In this document: positions 48,731-57,863 of the stretch, in pieces
How the letters are laid out: every line of letters starts with the position of its first letter
How positions within the stretch are numbered: position 1 is the stretch's first letter
Assembly (NCBI GenBank): GCA_041397765.1
Contig: JAWKWA010000004.1
Coordinates: 124,001-188,000 of the forward strand
Origin: JAWKWA01 sp041397765
GTDB taxonomy: Bacteria; Pseudomonadota; Alphaproteobacteria; Rhizobiales; Hyphomicrobiaceae
Reading direction: 5' to 3'
Length of the DNA: 64,000 nucleotides
Notes under the pieces: generated by a model
The model's database searches: none
Told to the model about the DNA's origin: nothing
What the model saw: the letters and a program-made list of their open reading frames with translations, nothing else
Translations under genes and position numbers: made by a program

Positions 48731-49812
48731 GCGGCCCCCTTTCGAGCGGGCGCCGGCACGCGGTCACGCCAGAGCATGAAGAGGCCGGCGCCGACCACGA
48801 GGCCGCCGCCGAGGACGGTGTAGAGGCCGGGCACGTCGCCCCAGAGGACGAGGCCGTAGCCGACCGCCCAGAACATGGCGGTGTACTCGAAGGGGGCGAC
48901 GAAGCTCGCCTCGGCGAGGCGGTAGGCCGTCGTGAAAAGGATCATCGAGAAGGTGGCGAGCAGGCCGAGCACCAGCAGATAGGGCCAGTCGCCCTCATGC
49001 GGCCAGACCCATTGGCGCGTCAGGAAGGCGATCGAGCGGTGTGTGCCCTCCGCCACCTCGCCATGGGCAAAGAGTGCGGCCAGGACGAAGGCGACCGTCA
49101 GATAGGTGAGGTTCTGGTAGAACACCATCACCATGGGCTCGACGCGGCGCGCCAGCGGCCGGCCCATCATCTGGCCAAGACCGTAGGCGGCGGCCGACAA
49201 GAGGCCGAGAAAGGCGGCTGGCTCGGTCACGCCGATACCGGGCCGGATCATCACCAGGACGCCGAGGAAGCCGCCGAGAATGGCGAGCCAGCGGTGCGGC
49301 GGCACGCGCTCGCCGAGCAAGGGGCCGGCGAGGGCGGCGACGAAGAAGGGCATGGTGAAATACATGGCGACGACATCGGCCATGGGCATGGCGGCGATGG
49401 CGAGGGTGAAGGAGCAGTAGCCGGTGCAGAGCAGGAGGGCACGCATCAGCGCGCGCCCGACATGGCGGGTGAGGAGCCCGGCGAGCCAGCCTTTCGCGAC
49501 CAGGATGACGAGGATGACCGGCAGCGAGACGATGCAGCGGAAGAACAGCATCTCGTGCACCGGATAGCCGCCGCTCATCGACTTGACGATGGCGTCCTGG
49601 GAGGCGGCGAGGCCGACGGCCCCGACGAGGGCGAGGACGGCGAGGGGGCGGCTGTCGCCCGAAACGGCGGGAGCGGGGTCCCTCGCCGCCGAGCGCGGCC
49701 CGAGCGCCGGCTCGAGGGAGGCGTCGGCGTCGCCCGACGAGCGGTCGCCCGTCGCAGGGTCGCCCGCGATCGCCGGACGCACATCGCCTGTGGTGGAGCC
49801 GTCGCGCGCCAT
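48727..49812 (-). CDS. EamA family (DMT) transporter, copy 3
   Basis: The 361-residue protein has an unstructured N-terminal extension of about 50 residues (MARDGSTTGDVRPAIAGDP onward) before ten transmembrane helices in two EamA repeats (LAVLALVGAVGLAASQDAIV, VVAMYFTMPFFVAALAGPLL, VAPFEYTAMFWAVGYGLVLW). Its stop overlaps the start of copy 2 by four bases. Sequence shared with copy 2 (FVAPFEYTAMFWAV) shows the two are recent paralogues. It lies five bases downstream of the MocR gene, so the set is one operon. Confidence 0.9.
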   Translation of the reverse strand: MARDGSTTGDVRPAIAGDPATGDRSSGDADASLEPALGPRSAARDPAPAVSGDSRPLAVLALVGAVGLAASQDAIVKSMSGGYPVHEMLFFRCIVSLPVILVILVAKGWLAGLLTRHVGRALMRALLLCTGYCSFTLAIAAMPMADVVAMYFTMPFFVAALAGPLLGERVPPHRWLAILGGFLGVLVMIRPGIGVTEPAAFLGLLSAAAYGLGQMMGRPLARRVEPMVMVFYQNLTYLTVAFVLAALFAHGEVAEGTHRSIAFLTRQWVWPHEGDWPYLLVLGLLATFSMILFTTAYRLAEASFVAPFEYTAMFWAVGYGLVLWGDVPGLYTVLGGGLVVGAGLFMLWRDRVPAPARKGAA

Positions 49813-49817
49813 CGCCG

Positions 49818-51290
49818 TCAGCGTCCGCGGCCGGCGCGGGTCGCGCGGATGGTATCGGCGAGAATCTCGATGCCGGGCTCGATGCGCCGCTCGTCGATCG
49901 AGGAGAAGCCGAGGCGGAAGAAATTGCGGGGCACCTGCGGGCCGCCGAAATTGATGGCACCCGGCTCGATCAGCACGCCACGCGGCTTCAGCCGCTCGGC
50001 CAGCCGGTCGGCATCGAGGTCCTCGGGACCGCGCACCCAGTAGCTGGTGCCGCCGAAGGCCGGCGCACGGGCCGAATCCGGCAGGTGCCTTTCGAGTGCT
50101 TTGGCCATGGTCTCCCAGCGGCTGCGATAGGCGCGATGCAGGCGACGGATCAGCGTATCGTGGTGGCCGAGGGAAAGGAACAGCGCGGCGGTGCGCTGAT
50201 TGTTGTTGGGAGCATGCCTGACCATGAGGCGGCGCAGGGCTCGAGCCTCGTCGACCAGCCGGCGCGGCGCGACCAGGAAACCGAGCCTCAGCCCCGGGAA
50301 CAGCGATTTCGACAGCGATCCGACATAGATGACGCGGCCCTCGTCGTCGAGCGACTTGAGCGCCGGGCAGGGCTCGTTGACGTAGTTGGTCTCGAACTCG
50401 TAGTCGTCCTCGATGACGAGGAAATCCTCGCGCGAGGCGAGCTCGAGGAATTCGAGCCGGCGCTCGAGCGGCATGGTCGCGGTCGTCGGGAGCTGGTGGC
50501 TCGGCGTCACGAAGACGACATCGGCGCCCGAAAGCGCGGGCGAGAGGGTCAGCCCCTTCTCGTCCACCGGCACGAGCCGCAAGTCCTCGGTGCGCAGGCG
50601 GAAGATGTTGCGCACGTCGGGAAAGCCCGGATCCTCCATGGCGACGCGGGTGCCCGCGCCGACGAGGAGGCTCGCGAGCAGATAGAGCGCGTTCTGGGCG
50701 CCGAGCGTCACCAGGATCTCGTCGTCGGCGGCCATGATGCCGCGGCGCGGCAGGATGCGACGGCGGATCTGCTCGACGAGGAGCGGATCGTCATGGGCCC
50801 AGGTGTCGTTGGTCCAGGTGCCGAGCCAGCGCTTGCCGAGGGCGTCGCGGGCGCATTCGCGCCATTCGTTGATCGGGAACAGCTCGTGGTCGACCTGGCC
50901 GTAGATGAAGGGATAGGCGTAGGTCTGCCAGTCGAGCGGCTTGGTGACATTCGCCTGTTCGGCCGGATGAAGCCTCAGGCGCGACTGCCAGTCGATGCGG
51001 CTTGCAGGCCGAGCGGCTTGAGGACGCGCGCCCTCGACCAGCATGTCGGGGTTGACGAAATAGCCGCTGCGCTCCTTGCCGAGCAGATAGCCGTCGTCGA
51101 CGAGGCCCTGATAGGCGAGCGTCACGGTGTTGCGCGAGACGCCGAGCGCCTTGGCGAGCTGGCGGCTCGAGGGCAGACGCTCCTCGGCCGGCAGATGGCC
51201 GCCGAGAATGGCCGCCACCAGTTTCTCGCGGATCTGCGCCTGCAGGCTGGTGGGCGCCGCTGTCTGCAACTGGAAGAGGAGATCGCGCAT
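49818..51290 (-). CDS. MocR family PLP-dependent transcriptional regulator
   Basis: The 490-residue protein joins a GntR winged helix (LQAQIREKLVAAILGGHLPA, LPSSRQLAKALGVSRNTVTL) to a fold-type-I aminotransferase-like domain (EILVTLGAQNALYLLASLLV, EDPGFPDVRN, VIEDDYEFETNY, and the PLP lysine in YVGSLSKSLFPGLRLGF). MocR proteins sense an amino compound as a PLP adduct; TauR, GabR and PdxR are examples. It is divergent from the omega-amino acid transaminase and heads the EamA-Ald operon, so it probably controls both sides. A candidate direct-repeat site lies in the shared gap. Confidence 0.92.
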   Translation of the reverse strand: MRDLLFQLQTAAPTSLQAQIREKLVAAILGGHLPAEERLPSSRQLAKALGVSRNTVTLAYQGLVDDGYLLGKERSGYFVNPDMLVEGARPQAARPASRIDWQSRLRLHPAEQANVTKPLDWQTYAYPFIYGQVDHELFPINEWRECARDALGKRWLGTWTNDTWAHDDPLLVEQIRRRILPRRGIMAADDEILVTLGAQNALYLLASLLVGAGTRVAMEDPGFPDVRNIFRLRTEDLRLVPVDEKGLTLSPALSGADVVFVTPSHQLPTTATMPLERRLEFLELASREDFLVIEDDYEFETNYVNEPCPALKSLDDEGRVIYVGSLSKSLFPGLRLGFLVAPRRLVDEARALRRLMVRHAPNNNQRTAALFLSLGHHDTLIRRLHRAYRSRWETMAKALERHLPDSARAPAFGGTSYWVRGPEDLDADRLAERLKPRGVLIEPGAINFGGPQVPRNFFRLGFSSIDERRIEPGIEILADTIRATRAGRGR

Positions 51291-51303
51291 TCCTGGCCCT
51301 ACG

Positions 51304-51326
51304 CACTGGCCTTACGCAACACTGCC
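51304..51326. promoter_or_regulatory. Candidate MocR-type direct repeat
   Basis: CACTGGC (51304-51310) and CACTGCC (51320-51326) are direct repeats 16 bases apart, in the divergent promoter region between the MocR gene and the transaminase. MocR proteins commonly bind direct repeats such as the CTGGACTTA type of TauR. The first copy continues CTTAC, which resembles that consensus. No binding evidence exists; similarity is weak. Confidence 0.35.
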
Positions 51327-51524
51327 AAGTGGCGCTAGGTTGGTTCCAGACCCGACGCTAGCGTGACCGCCCAGGTGTGGCAAGCGGGCGCGGCCCATGC
51401 TAGGCCATGCCACCGCCAGCCCCAGCCGGGCCGGCCCCTGCGCCTTGCCCCGCGGATGATGGCGCACCTCGCGCCGGAACCCTGCCGACTGCTCCAATCC
51501 AACCGCCCCCAGGGAGGTGGCACC

Positions 51525-52855
51525 ATGGATCTCAACGACTTCACGCCGACACCGAACTCCCTCGAGGAGCACTGGGTCCCCTTCACCGCCAATCGCGAGT
51601 TCAAGTCCGAGCCGCGCCTCGTGGTCAAGAGCGAGGGCGTCTATCACTGGGATCACAAAGGCGGCAAGATCCTCGACGGCTCGTCGGCACTCTTCAACGT
51701 CGCCTGCGGCCACGGCCGCAAGGAGATCGCCGAGGCGGTCTACAAGCAGCTCCAGACCAACGACTATTCCGCCCCCTTCCAGATGAGCCATCCGGGCTCC
51801 TTCGCGCTCGCCAAGGAAGTGGCGAAGCTGACGCCCGACGGCATCAACCATGTCTTCTTCACCAATTCCGGCTCGGAATCGATCGATACCGCGCTCAAGA
51901 TCGCGATGGCTTATCACGCCGCGCGCAACGACTATAAGCGCCACCGCTTCGTCAGCCGCGAGCGCGCCTATCATGGCGTCAATATCGGCGGCGTCTCGCT
52001 GTCGGGCATGGTGCGCAACCGCGAGAGCTTCACGGGCGTCATGCCCTATGTGGCGCTGATGCGGCACACGCATGTGCCGGAGAACCGCTTCCAGCGTGGC
52101 CAGGGCGAGCATATGGGCGTCGAGCTCGCCAACGATCTGGAACGGATCGCGCTGACCTACGGCCCCGGCACCATCGCGGCGGTATTCGTCGAGCCGATCG
52201 CCGGCTCGACCGGCTGCCTCGTGCCGCCCAAGGGCTATCTGGAGCGCCTGCGCGAGATCTGCGACAAGTACGGCATCCTGCTGGTGTTCGACGAGGTGAT
52301 CTGCGGCTTCGGCCGGCTCGGCGCGCCGTTCGCGGCCCAGGCCTTCGGCGTCAAGCCGGACATCATGACCATGGCGAAGGCGCTGACCAACGGCGCCCAG
52401 CCGATGGGTGCGGTCGCGGTCAAGGACGAGATCTACGACACGGTGGTCGACAATGCCCCGGAAGGCATGATCGAGTTCTTCCACGGCTATACCTATTCGG
52501 GCCATCCGGCGGCCTGTGCGGCGGGCCTCGCCACCATGGACATCTACCGGCGCGAGAAGCTGTTCGAGCGCGCCGCCGAGCTCTCCCCTACTTCCTCGAC
52601 AAGCTGTGGGGCCTCAAGGATCTCGACATCGTCTCCGACATCCGCGGCTACGGCCTGTTCGGCGCGGTCGACGTGAAGCCGGGCAAGGCGCCCGGCCTCA
52701 GGGGCAACGAATTGCAGAAGCGGATGTTCTGGAACGGGCTGCACATCAAGTGGACCGGCGACACGGCCTGTGTCGCCCCGCCGCTCGTCGCCGACAAATC
52801 GCATATCGACGAGCTCATCGAGAAGTTCCGCCGGACCGTCGCCGAGATGGCCTGA
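51525..52855 (+). CDS. Omega-amino acid:pyruvate transaminase (class III), one frameshift
   Basis: AGGGAGG lies upstream of ATG 51525. The protein reads LEEHWVPFTANREFKSEPRL, HVFFTNSGSESIDTALKIA, FVSRERAYHGVNIGGVSLSG, LLVFDEVICGFGRLG and the PLP lysine in MTMAKALTNGAQPMGAV, close to beta-alanine/omega-amino acid:pyruvate transaminases. The frame breaks at about 52588 (four C bases where five are needed: ELSPYFLDKLW), then continues DIRGYGLFGAVDV to a stop at 52855; corrected length is 443 residues. It would pass the amino group of beta-alanine, GABA, taurine or a similar compound to pyruvate, giving alanine for the divergent Ald. Confidence 0.9.
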
Positions 52856-52867
52856 TGCGCACCGAAG

Positions 52868-52897
52868 CCCCGGCAGGGCCACCCTGCCGGGGTTTTT
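52868..52897 (+). terminator. Rho-independent terminator after the transaminase
   Basis: A perfect 11-bp stem (CCCCGGCAGGG at 52868-52878 with CCCTGCCGGGG at 52882-52892) with a 3-base loop is followed by TTTTT. It lies 12 bases after the transaminase stop, so it ends that transcript. Confidence 0.93.
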
Positions 52898-53292
52898 CAC
52901 TGTTGTGGTTGCAGGGCCAGTCCAGGAACGTCATCACGCCGACACGATCTGCGGATCATTTCAGTCCGCCGCGAATCGAAATCAACCGGTGGCCCGCCGG
53001 GCGTGCCGGCCCGGCCGACCGACTGGCCGCGGGGAGGGGACGGTCACGACATCTGCCAAGAGACGGCTCCGCCTCCCATCCCGCAGCCATTTGACCGGCA
53101 CCTGCCGGTCTGCAATATGACAAAGGCTCGATCTCCGGCTCTGCAGCATCGAAGGTCCCGCGATCTGGCACCCTCGCGGATCCCGCCGAGCCGGCAACAA
53201 AGCGTAGCGTCACAAGTGCCCCGATAAAGGTGGTCATAACCGTTCAGCAAGATGCCGGTCGCTCGAATGCGCCCGGCAGCAAGGGAGTGTGA
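52898..53292. other. Intergenic region upstream of the polyamine-type ABC operon
   Basis: About 395 bases with no supported gene. It must contain the promoter of the ABC operon. AAGGGAG five bases before 53293 is the ribosome site. I see no strong repeat, riboswitch or operator. Base composition is less GC-extreme towards the end (ACAAAGCG, GATAAAGG, CATAACC), consistent with a promoter zone near 53190-53250. Confidence 0.45.
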
Positions 53293-54477
53293 ATGCCTAT
53301 GGACAAGACCGAGAATAGCGTCGTGCGCGAGACGACCGAGACGCTGAAGGCCGCCGGCCGGTTCCATCGCCGCCAGGTCCTGAAGGGCGCCGCGGCGGTC
53401 GGTGCGGTGACGATCGGCATGCCCGCTTTCGTGCGCAATGCCCGCTCGTCCTCGGGCGAGCTCAACCTCCTCATGTGGTCGGACGAGTTCCCCGATCCGG
53501 TGATCCCGAATTTCGAGAAGGCGACCGGCATCAAGGTCAACCAGACGCCCTTCTCGCAGAACGAGGAGCAGATCAACAAGCTCCAGGCGACGGGCGGCGA
53601 GGGCTTCGACCTGTGCCAGCCGACGCTGAACCGGGCGCCGCAGTATCATGATCTCGACGTCATCGCGGCGTGGGACATGGGCAAGCTGAAGAATGCCGGC
53701 GCCATCCTGCCCTCGATGATGAAGGGCTCGGCCGATCTGTGGACCTGGGACGGCGGCCTGCACCACCTGCCGCATTGCTGGGGCTCGGAGGCGCTCTCCT
53801 ATCGCACCGACCTGTGGAAGGGCGATCCGGCGCAGATCAGCTACGGCTCGATGTGGGAAGAGGGCGTGAAGGGCCATGTCCAGGGCCGTCCGCACTCCTT
53901 CCTGCTGTCGATCGGCCTGTGGTGGGATGCCTCGGGCAAGATGCCCTCCAACCGCATGCTCGACGGCTACAAGGACGAGGACAGCTTCAAGAAAGTCTGG
54001 GACCCGATCCTGAAGTTCGCCATCGAGAACAAGGCGTTCATCAAGCAGTTCTGGGATTCGGCCGACAACACGAAGTCGGGCCTGATGGAGAACGACGTCT
54101 ATATCGGCCTGACCTGGGACGGCCCGGCGCTGTCCTTGAAGAAGGAAGGCAAGCCGGTCAACTACACGGCTCCGAAGGAGGGCGCGATCGCCTGGGTCGA
54201 CGGTCTGTCGCTCATGAAGGCCGCGCAGAACTCCGAGCAGGCCTATGCCTTCCTGGACTACCTGCACACGCCGGAGGCATCCGCCGCCGTCGCCGAGGGC
54301 TCGGGCTACAACCCGGTGATCGCCGGCGCCGACGCGCTGCTCTCCGACGTCGCCAAGAAGAACTTCCAGGAGGCGTTCCCCGGCGACGCGCTGCAGAATC
54401 TGTGGCCCTGGCCGGTCGAGCCGGCCTGGTATGCCGAGATCCGCAGCCAGTATGCGGACAAGTTCAAGGCGGCGTGA
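53293..54477 (+). CDS. ABC transporter solute-binding protein, spermidine/putrescine (PotD/PotF) type
   Basis: The 394-residue protein has a Tat signal (FHRRQVLKGAAAVGAVTIG, residues about 24-42) and the PotD-like fold: LNLLMWSDEFPDPVIPNFEK, GFDLCQPTLNRAPQYHDL, GGLHHLPHCWGSEALSYRTD, YIGLTWDGPALSLKKEG and WVDGLSLMKAAQNSEQAYAF. It begins a four-gene import operon with ATPase and two permeases. Ligand is probably a polyamine or related amine; conserved aromatic and acidic positions fit but do not prove it. A strong terminator follows, so the downstream genes may be reached by read-through. Confidence 0.9.
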   Translation: MPMDKTENSVVRETTETLKAAGRFHRRQVLKGAAAVGAVTIGMPAFVRNARSSSGELNLLMWSDEFPDPVIPNFEKATGIKVNQTPFSQNEEQINKLQATGGEGFDLCQPTLNRAPQYHDLDVIAAWDMGKLKNAGAILPSMMKGSADLWTWDGGLHHLPHCWGSEALSYRTDLWKGDPAQISYGSMWEEGVKGHVQGRPHSFLLSIGLWWDASGKMPSNRMLDGYKDEDSFKKVWDPILKFAIENKAFIKQFWDSADNTKSGLMENDVYIGLTWDGPALSLKKEGKPVNYTAPKEGAIAWVDGLSLMKAAQNSEQAYAFLDYLHTPEASAAVAEGSGYNPVIAGADALLSDVAKKNFQEAFPGDALQNLWPWPVEPAWYAEIRSQYADKFKAA

Positions 54478-54527
54478 CGGGCCGGCCGGGCGATCCGGCC
54501 GCGCTCAGTCCGTGACGAGACATTCCA

Positions 54528-54560
54528 CCAGCCCCGGAGCGATCCGGGGCTGGTTTTTTT
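54528..54560 (+). terminator. Rho-independent terminator after the solute-binding protein
   Basis: CCAGCCCCGGA (54528-54538) pairs perfectly with TCCGGGGCTGG (54543-54553) across GCGA, followed by seven T residues. It lies about 50 bases after the binding-protein stop and 240 bases before the ATPase gene. Partial termination here would give the usual excess of binding protein over membrane subunits. Confidence 0.93.
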
Positions 54561-54800
54561 ATGGGCCGGCCTGCGGCGGCGAGGCCGTCGGCCCGTCAAT
54601 GCCGCCTCGATCCGGGCATCTCGTGCTCGCCATCCCGGAGCATTCAGGGCCCGGCATCCCGCTCTTGCTTCCCCATTGGCCCGTCACGAAAGGCCGATTT
54701 GGTACTTGCCGGCCGCAATGATGCCGCGTCACCCTTGCCGGGCCTCGACGCGCACCCTAAAACCAGAAGAGCGCCAAGGGCATGGGGGGAAGCGTTCCAG

Positions 54801-55885
54801 ATGAGTGCAGACGTCGAGCTCGACAATGTCACGATCCGGTTCGGCCATTTCACGGCCGTCGACCGGGCCTCGCTGAAGATCAACAATGGCGAGTTCTTCT
54901 CCTTCCTCGGACCGTCGGGCTGCGGCAAGACGACGATCCTGAGGACTGTCTCGGGCTTCCTGTCGCCCTCGGAAGGCACGGTCAGGATCGGCGGCCGGGA
55001 CATGGCCGGCATCGGTCCCAACAAGCGCCCGACCGCGCTCATCTTCCAGAACCTCGCCCTTTTCCCGCTGATGACGGTGGCCGAGAACATCGCCTACGGC
55101 CTCAGGGTGCAGGGCATCTCCAAGCGCGAGCGGCGCAAGACGGCGGACAAGCTGCTCGATCTGATCGCCCTGCCCGGCCAGGGCGACAAGCTGGTCTCGG
55201 AGCTGTCGGGCGGGCAGAAGCAGCGCGTCGCCATCGCACGCGCGCTCGCCGTCGAGCCCGACGTGCTGCTGCTCGACGAGCCCCTGTCGGCGCTCGACCT
55301 CAAGCTGCGCCAGCACATGCGCAACGAGTTGCGCGAGATCCAGAAGCGGATCGGCATCACCTTCATCTACATCACCCACGACCAGGGCGAGGCGCTCACC
55401 ATGTCGGACCGCATCGCGGTCATGAACGAGGGCGTCATCGAGCAGATCGGCAACGGGCAGGCGGTCTATGATGCGCCCTCGACCTCGTTCGTCGCCTCCT
55501 TCGTCGGCGAGAACAACCCGTTCGCCGGCAAGGTCGCCGGGATCGAGGGCGATGTCGCGGTGATCGACACGGCGTTCGGACGGCTGAAGGGGCACAACCC
55601 GCGCGGGCTGAAAGCGGGCGATGGCGCCATCCTGTTCGTCAGGCCGGAATCGCTGAAACTGTCGAAGAGCGGCGCGGAGAACCGGATCGAGGCCCGGGTC
55701 CTGAGCGTCGCCTTCGAGGGCAATGTCACGCATGTCTACCTGAAGGGGCGACCGCCAAGGACATCACCATGACGGTCGGCCGGCACATGGGCGATGCGAT
55801 CCCCAAGGAGGGTGAGACGGCCGTTCTCAGCTATCCGACGGCGCTCGGCCTGGCGCTGCCCGAGGGGAGGCTCGCCCGTGAGTAG
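54801..55885 (+). CDS. ABC transporter ATP-binding protein (PotA type), one frameshift near the end
   Basis: GGGGGAAGC precedes ATG 54801. The protein has Walker A LGPSGCGKTTILRTVSG, Q-loop FQNLALFPLMTVAENIAYGL, signature ELSGGQKQRVAIARALA, Walker B VLLLDEPLSALDLKLR, H-loop YITHDQGEAL and the C-terminal TOBE domain (FVRPESLKLSKSG, ENRIEARVLSVAFEGNVTHVYLKG). At about 55750 the frame breaks (GGGG where five G are needed) and continues ATAKDITMTVGRHMGDAIPK to a TAG at 55883; corrected length 361. It powers uptake of the PotD-like protein's ligand and overlaps the next permease start by eight bases. Confidence 0.93.
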
Positions 55886-56882
55886 CAGATACCTCGTCTA
55901 CCTCGTGCCCTTCACCGTCATCGCCATCTTCTGGTTCATGGCGCGCATGGACCGCCGGCGGTCCAACGATCCGAGCCAGAAGACCTTCTTCGAGCGCAAC
56001 GGCCATGTGATGGGGTTCACCTTCATCGCACTCGTCGCGTTCTGGACGCTGTTTCTCGTCGCGCTGCCCTATCTCTACATGGTGGTTGAGAGTTTCCATC
56101 CCCGCCTGCCGCCCCTGAAACGCGGCGGTCCGGAGGATTTCCTCACCATCCAGCAGTACAAGTCCTTCGTCGTCGAGCAGACCTCGGGCGACTGGAACTG
56201 GCTGCATATGCGGGCCTTCCTGCTGACGATCCTCGTCTCGGTGCTGGTGACGGCGCTCAATTTCGCGATCTGCTACCCGCTCGCCTACTACATGGCGCAG
56301 GTCGGCTCCAACAAGCAGGTGCGCGTGCTGGTGCTGATGCTGATCGTGCCGTTCTGGGTGAACGAGATCCTCAGGGCCTTCGCGCTCAGGCTGATGCTGG
56401 CGACCAAGGGGCTGATCAACCAGATCCTGATGGGGACCGGCCTTCTCGACACGCCGGTCGACTTCCTCGGGCTCAATGTCGGCCTCTATGTCGGCCTCTC
56501 CTACGCCTATCTGCTGTTGATGGTGTTCCCGCTCTACAACGCCATCGAAAGCCTCGACAAGAACCAGATCGAGGCGGCGCGCGACCTCGGCGCGCCGTGG
56601 TGGCGCATCCATTCGGACGTGGTCATCCCCTATGCCAAGCCCGGCATCGCGTCCGGCTGCACCATGGTGTTCATGCTGGCCGCTGGCTCGCTCGCGGCGC
56701 CGCAGTTCCTCGGCGGACCCAACACGCTCTGGTTCACCTCGATCGTCTACGACTTCTTCTTCCAGGCGTTCAACTGGCCGCGCGGCTCGGCCTATGCCTT
56801 CATCCTGCTGCTCGCCTGCATCGCCTTCGTGCTCCTGGTGATGCGCATCTTCAAGGTCAGCCTGGCGGAGATCGCGCGATGA
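55878..56882 (+). CDS. ABC transporter permease (PotB type)
   Basis: GTG 55878 starts SSRYLVYLVPFTVIAIFWFMARMDR, an extra N-terminal helix, then six more membrane segments (GFTFIALVAFWTLFLVALPY, FLLTILVSVLVTALNFAICY, VLVLMLIVPFWVNEILRAFA, YVGLSYAYLLLMVFPLYNAI) and the EAA loop IEAARDLGAPWWRIHSDVVI, ending SLAEIAR. It forms the channel with the next permease. Its start lies inside the PotA-like gene's end and its stop overlaps the next start (ATGA), so the three are translationally coupled. Confidence 0.92.
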   Translation: MSSRYLVYLVPFTVIAIFWFMARMDRRRSNDPSQKTFFERNGHVMGFTFIALVAFWTLFLVALPYLYMVVESFHPRLPPLKRGGPEDFLTIQQYKSFVVEQTSGDWNWLHMRAFLLTILVSVLVTALNFAICYPLAYYMAQVGSNKQVRVLVLMLIVPFWVNEILRAFALRLMLATKGLINQILMGTGLLDTPVDFLGLNVGLYVGLSYAYLLLMVFPLYNAIESLDKNQIEAARDLGAPWWRIHSDVVIPYAKPGIASGCTMVFMLAAGSLAAPQFLGGPNTLWFTSIVYDFFFQAFNWPRGSAYAFILLLACIAFVLLVMRIFKVSLAEIAR

Positions 56883-57766
56883 CGTCGAAGCTCGTCTTCC
56901 GGCTGATGATGGGATTCTATTTCCTCCTCATCTTCGGCTACCTGTTCGGGCCGCTGGTGGTGATGAGCATCACCGCGTTCAACACGCCCAGCTATCCGCA
57001 GGCCTATCCGTTCGAGGCCTTCACCACGGACTGGTTCGTCAGCCTGTGGAACGACCGCGACATGATGCAGGGCCTCAAGAACTCGGCGATCATCGGGCTC
57101 GGCGTCGTGGCACTCGCGGTGCCGGTCGGGCTCGCCGCCTCGATCGTCATGACGCAGATCTACGCCAAGGCGCGGTCACTGTTCTATCTCATCACGGTCT
57201 CGCCGGTGCTGACGCCGGGCGTCATCATCGGCATCTCGACGGTGATCTTCTGGAAGGATTTCAGCGAGCTGTCGGGCACCAAGTCGGTGTTCTACAAGGG
57301 CATGGTGCTGGCGATCTTCGGTCAGGCGAGCTTCATCTGCGCCTATTGCATGCTCATCATCCTCGCCCGGCTGCAGCGCTTCGACCGGGCGCAGGAGGAG
57401 GCGGCCCTCGACCTCGGCGCCAGCTATCCGCAGGTGTTCTGGCACATCCTGCTGCCGTTCCTCAGGCCCGCCCTGTTCTCGGCGGCGGTGATCTCGTTCC
57501 TGTCCTCGTTCGAGAACTACAACACCACGACCTTCGCCATCCTCGCCGACAAGACCCTCGTCACGGTGCTGGCCGGGCGCGTCCGGCAAGGCACGAACCC
57601 CGAGCTCAGCGCGCTCGCCGTCATCATCATCTCGGTCACGCTCGTCGGGGCCATCACTTTCGAGGTGCTGAAGCGGCGCGAGGAGAAGCGGGCGGCGCTC
57701 TCGGCGGCGCGGGCGCGGGCAGCCGAGCGCGGCGACGACCCTGCGGGCGTGCCGGCGGCCGCCTGA
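56879..57766 (+). CDS. ABC transporter permease (PotC type)
   Basis: The 295-residue protein starts MTSKLVFRLMMGFYFLLIFG and has six helices, with the EAA loop EEAALDLGASYPQVFWHILL (about residues 180-200) and FLSSFENYNTTTFAILADKT. The C-terminal tail after FEVLKRREEK is basic and Ala-rich (RAALSAARARAAERG). It overlaps PotB by four bases and is the last gene of the operon. The GATase gene follows on the other strand. Confidence 0.92.
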   Translation: MTSKLVFRLMMGFYFLLIFGYLFGPLVVMSITAFNTPSYPQAYPFEAFTTDWFVSLWNDRDMMQGLKNSAIIGLGVVALAVPVGLAASIVMTQIYAKARSLFYLITVSPVLTPGVIIGISTVIFWKDFSELSGTKSVFYKGMVLAIFGQASFICAYCMLIILARLQRFDRAQEEAALDLGASYPQVFWHILLPFLRPALFSAAVISFLSSFENYNTTTFAILADKTLVTVLAGRVRQGTNPELSALAVIIISVTLVGAITFEVLKRREEKRAALSAARARAAERGDDPAGVPAAA

Positions 57767-57863
57767 GCGGGCGGTCGGGCAGGCTCGGTCCTGCTCGAAA
57801 CCGAACGATCTGGCTGTCGCGGAAGCTCGACCGCACACCCGCCGGTCAGCGGGGCCGGGGATG

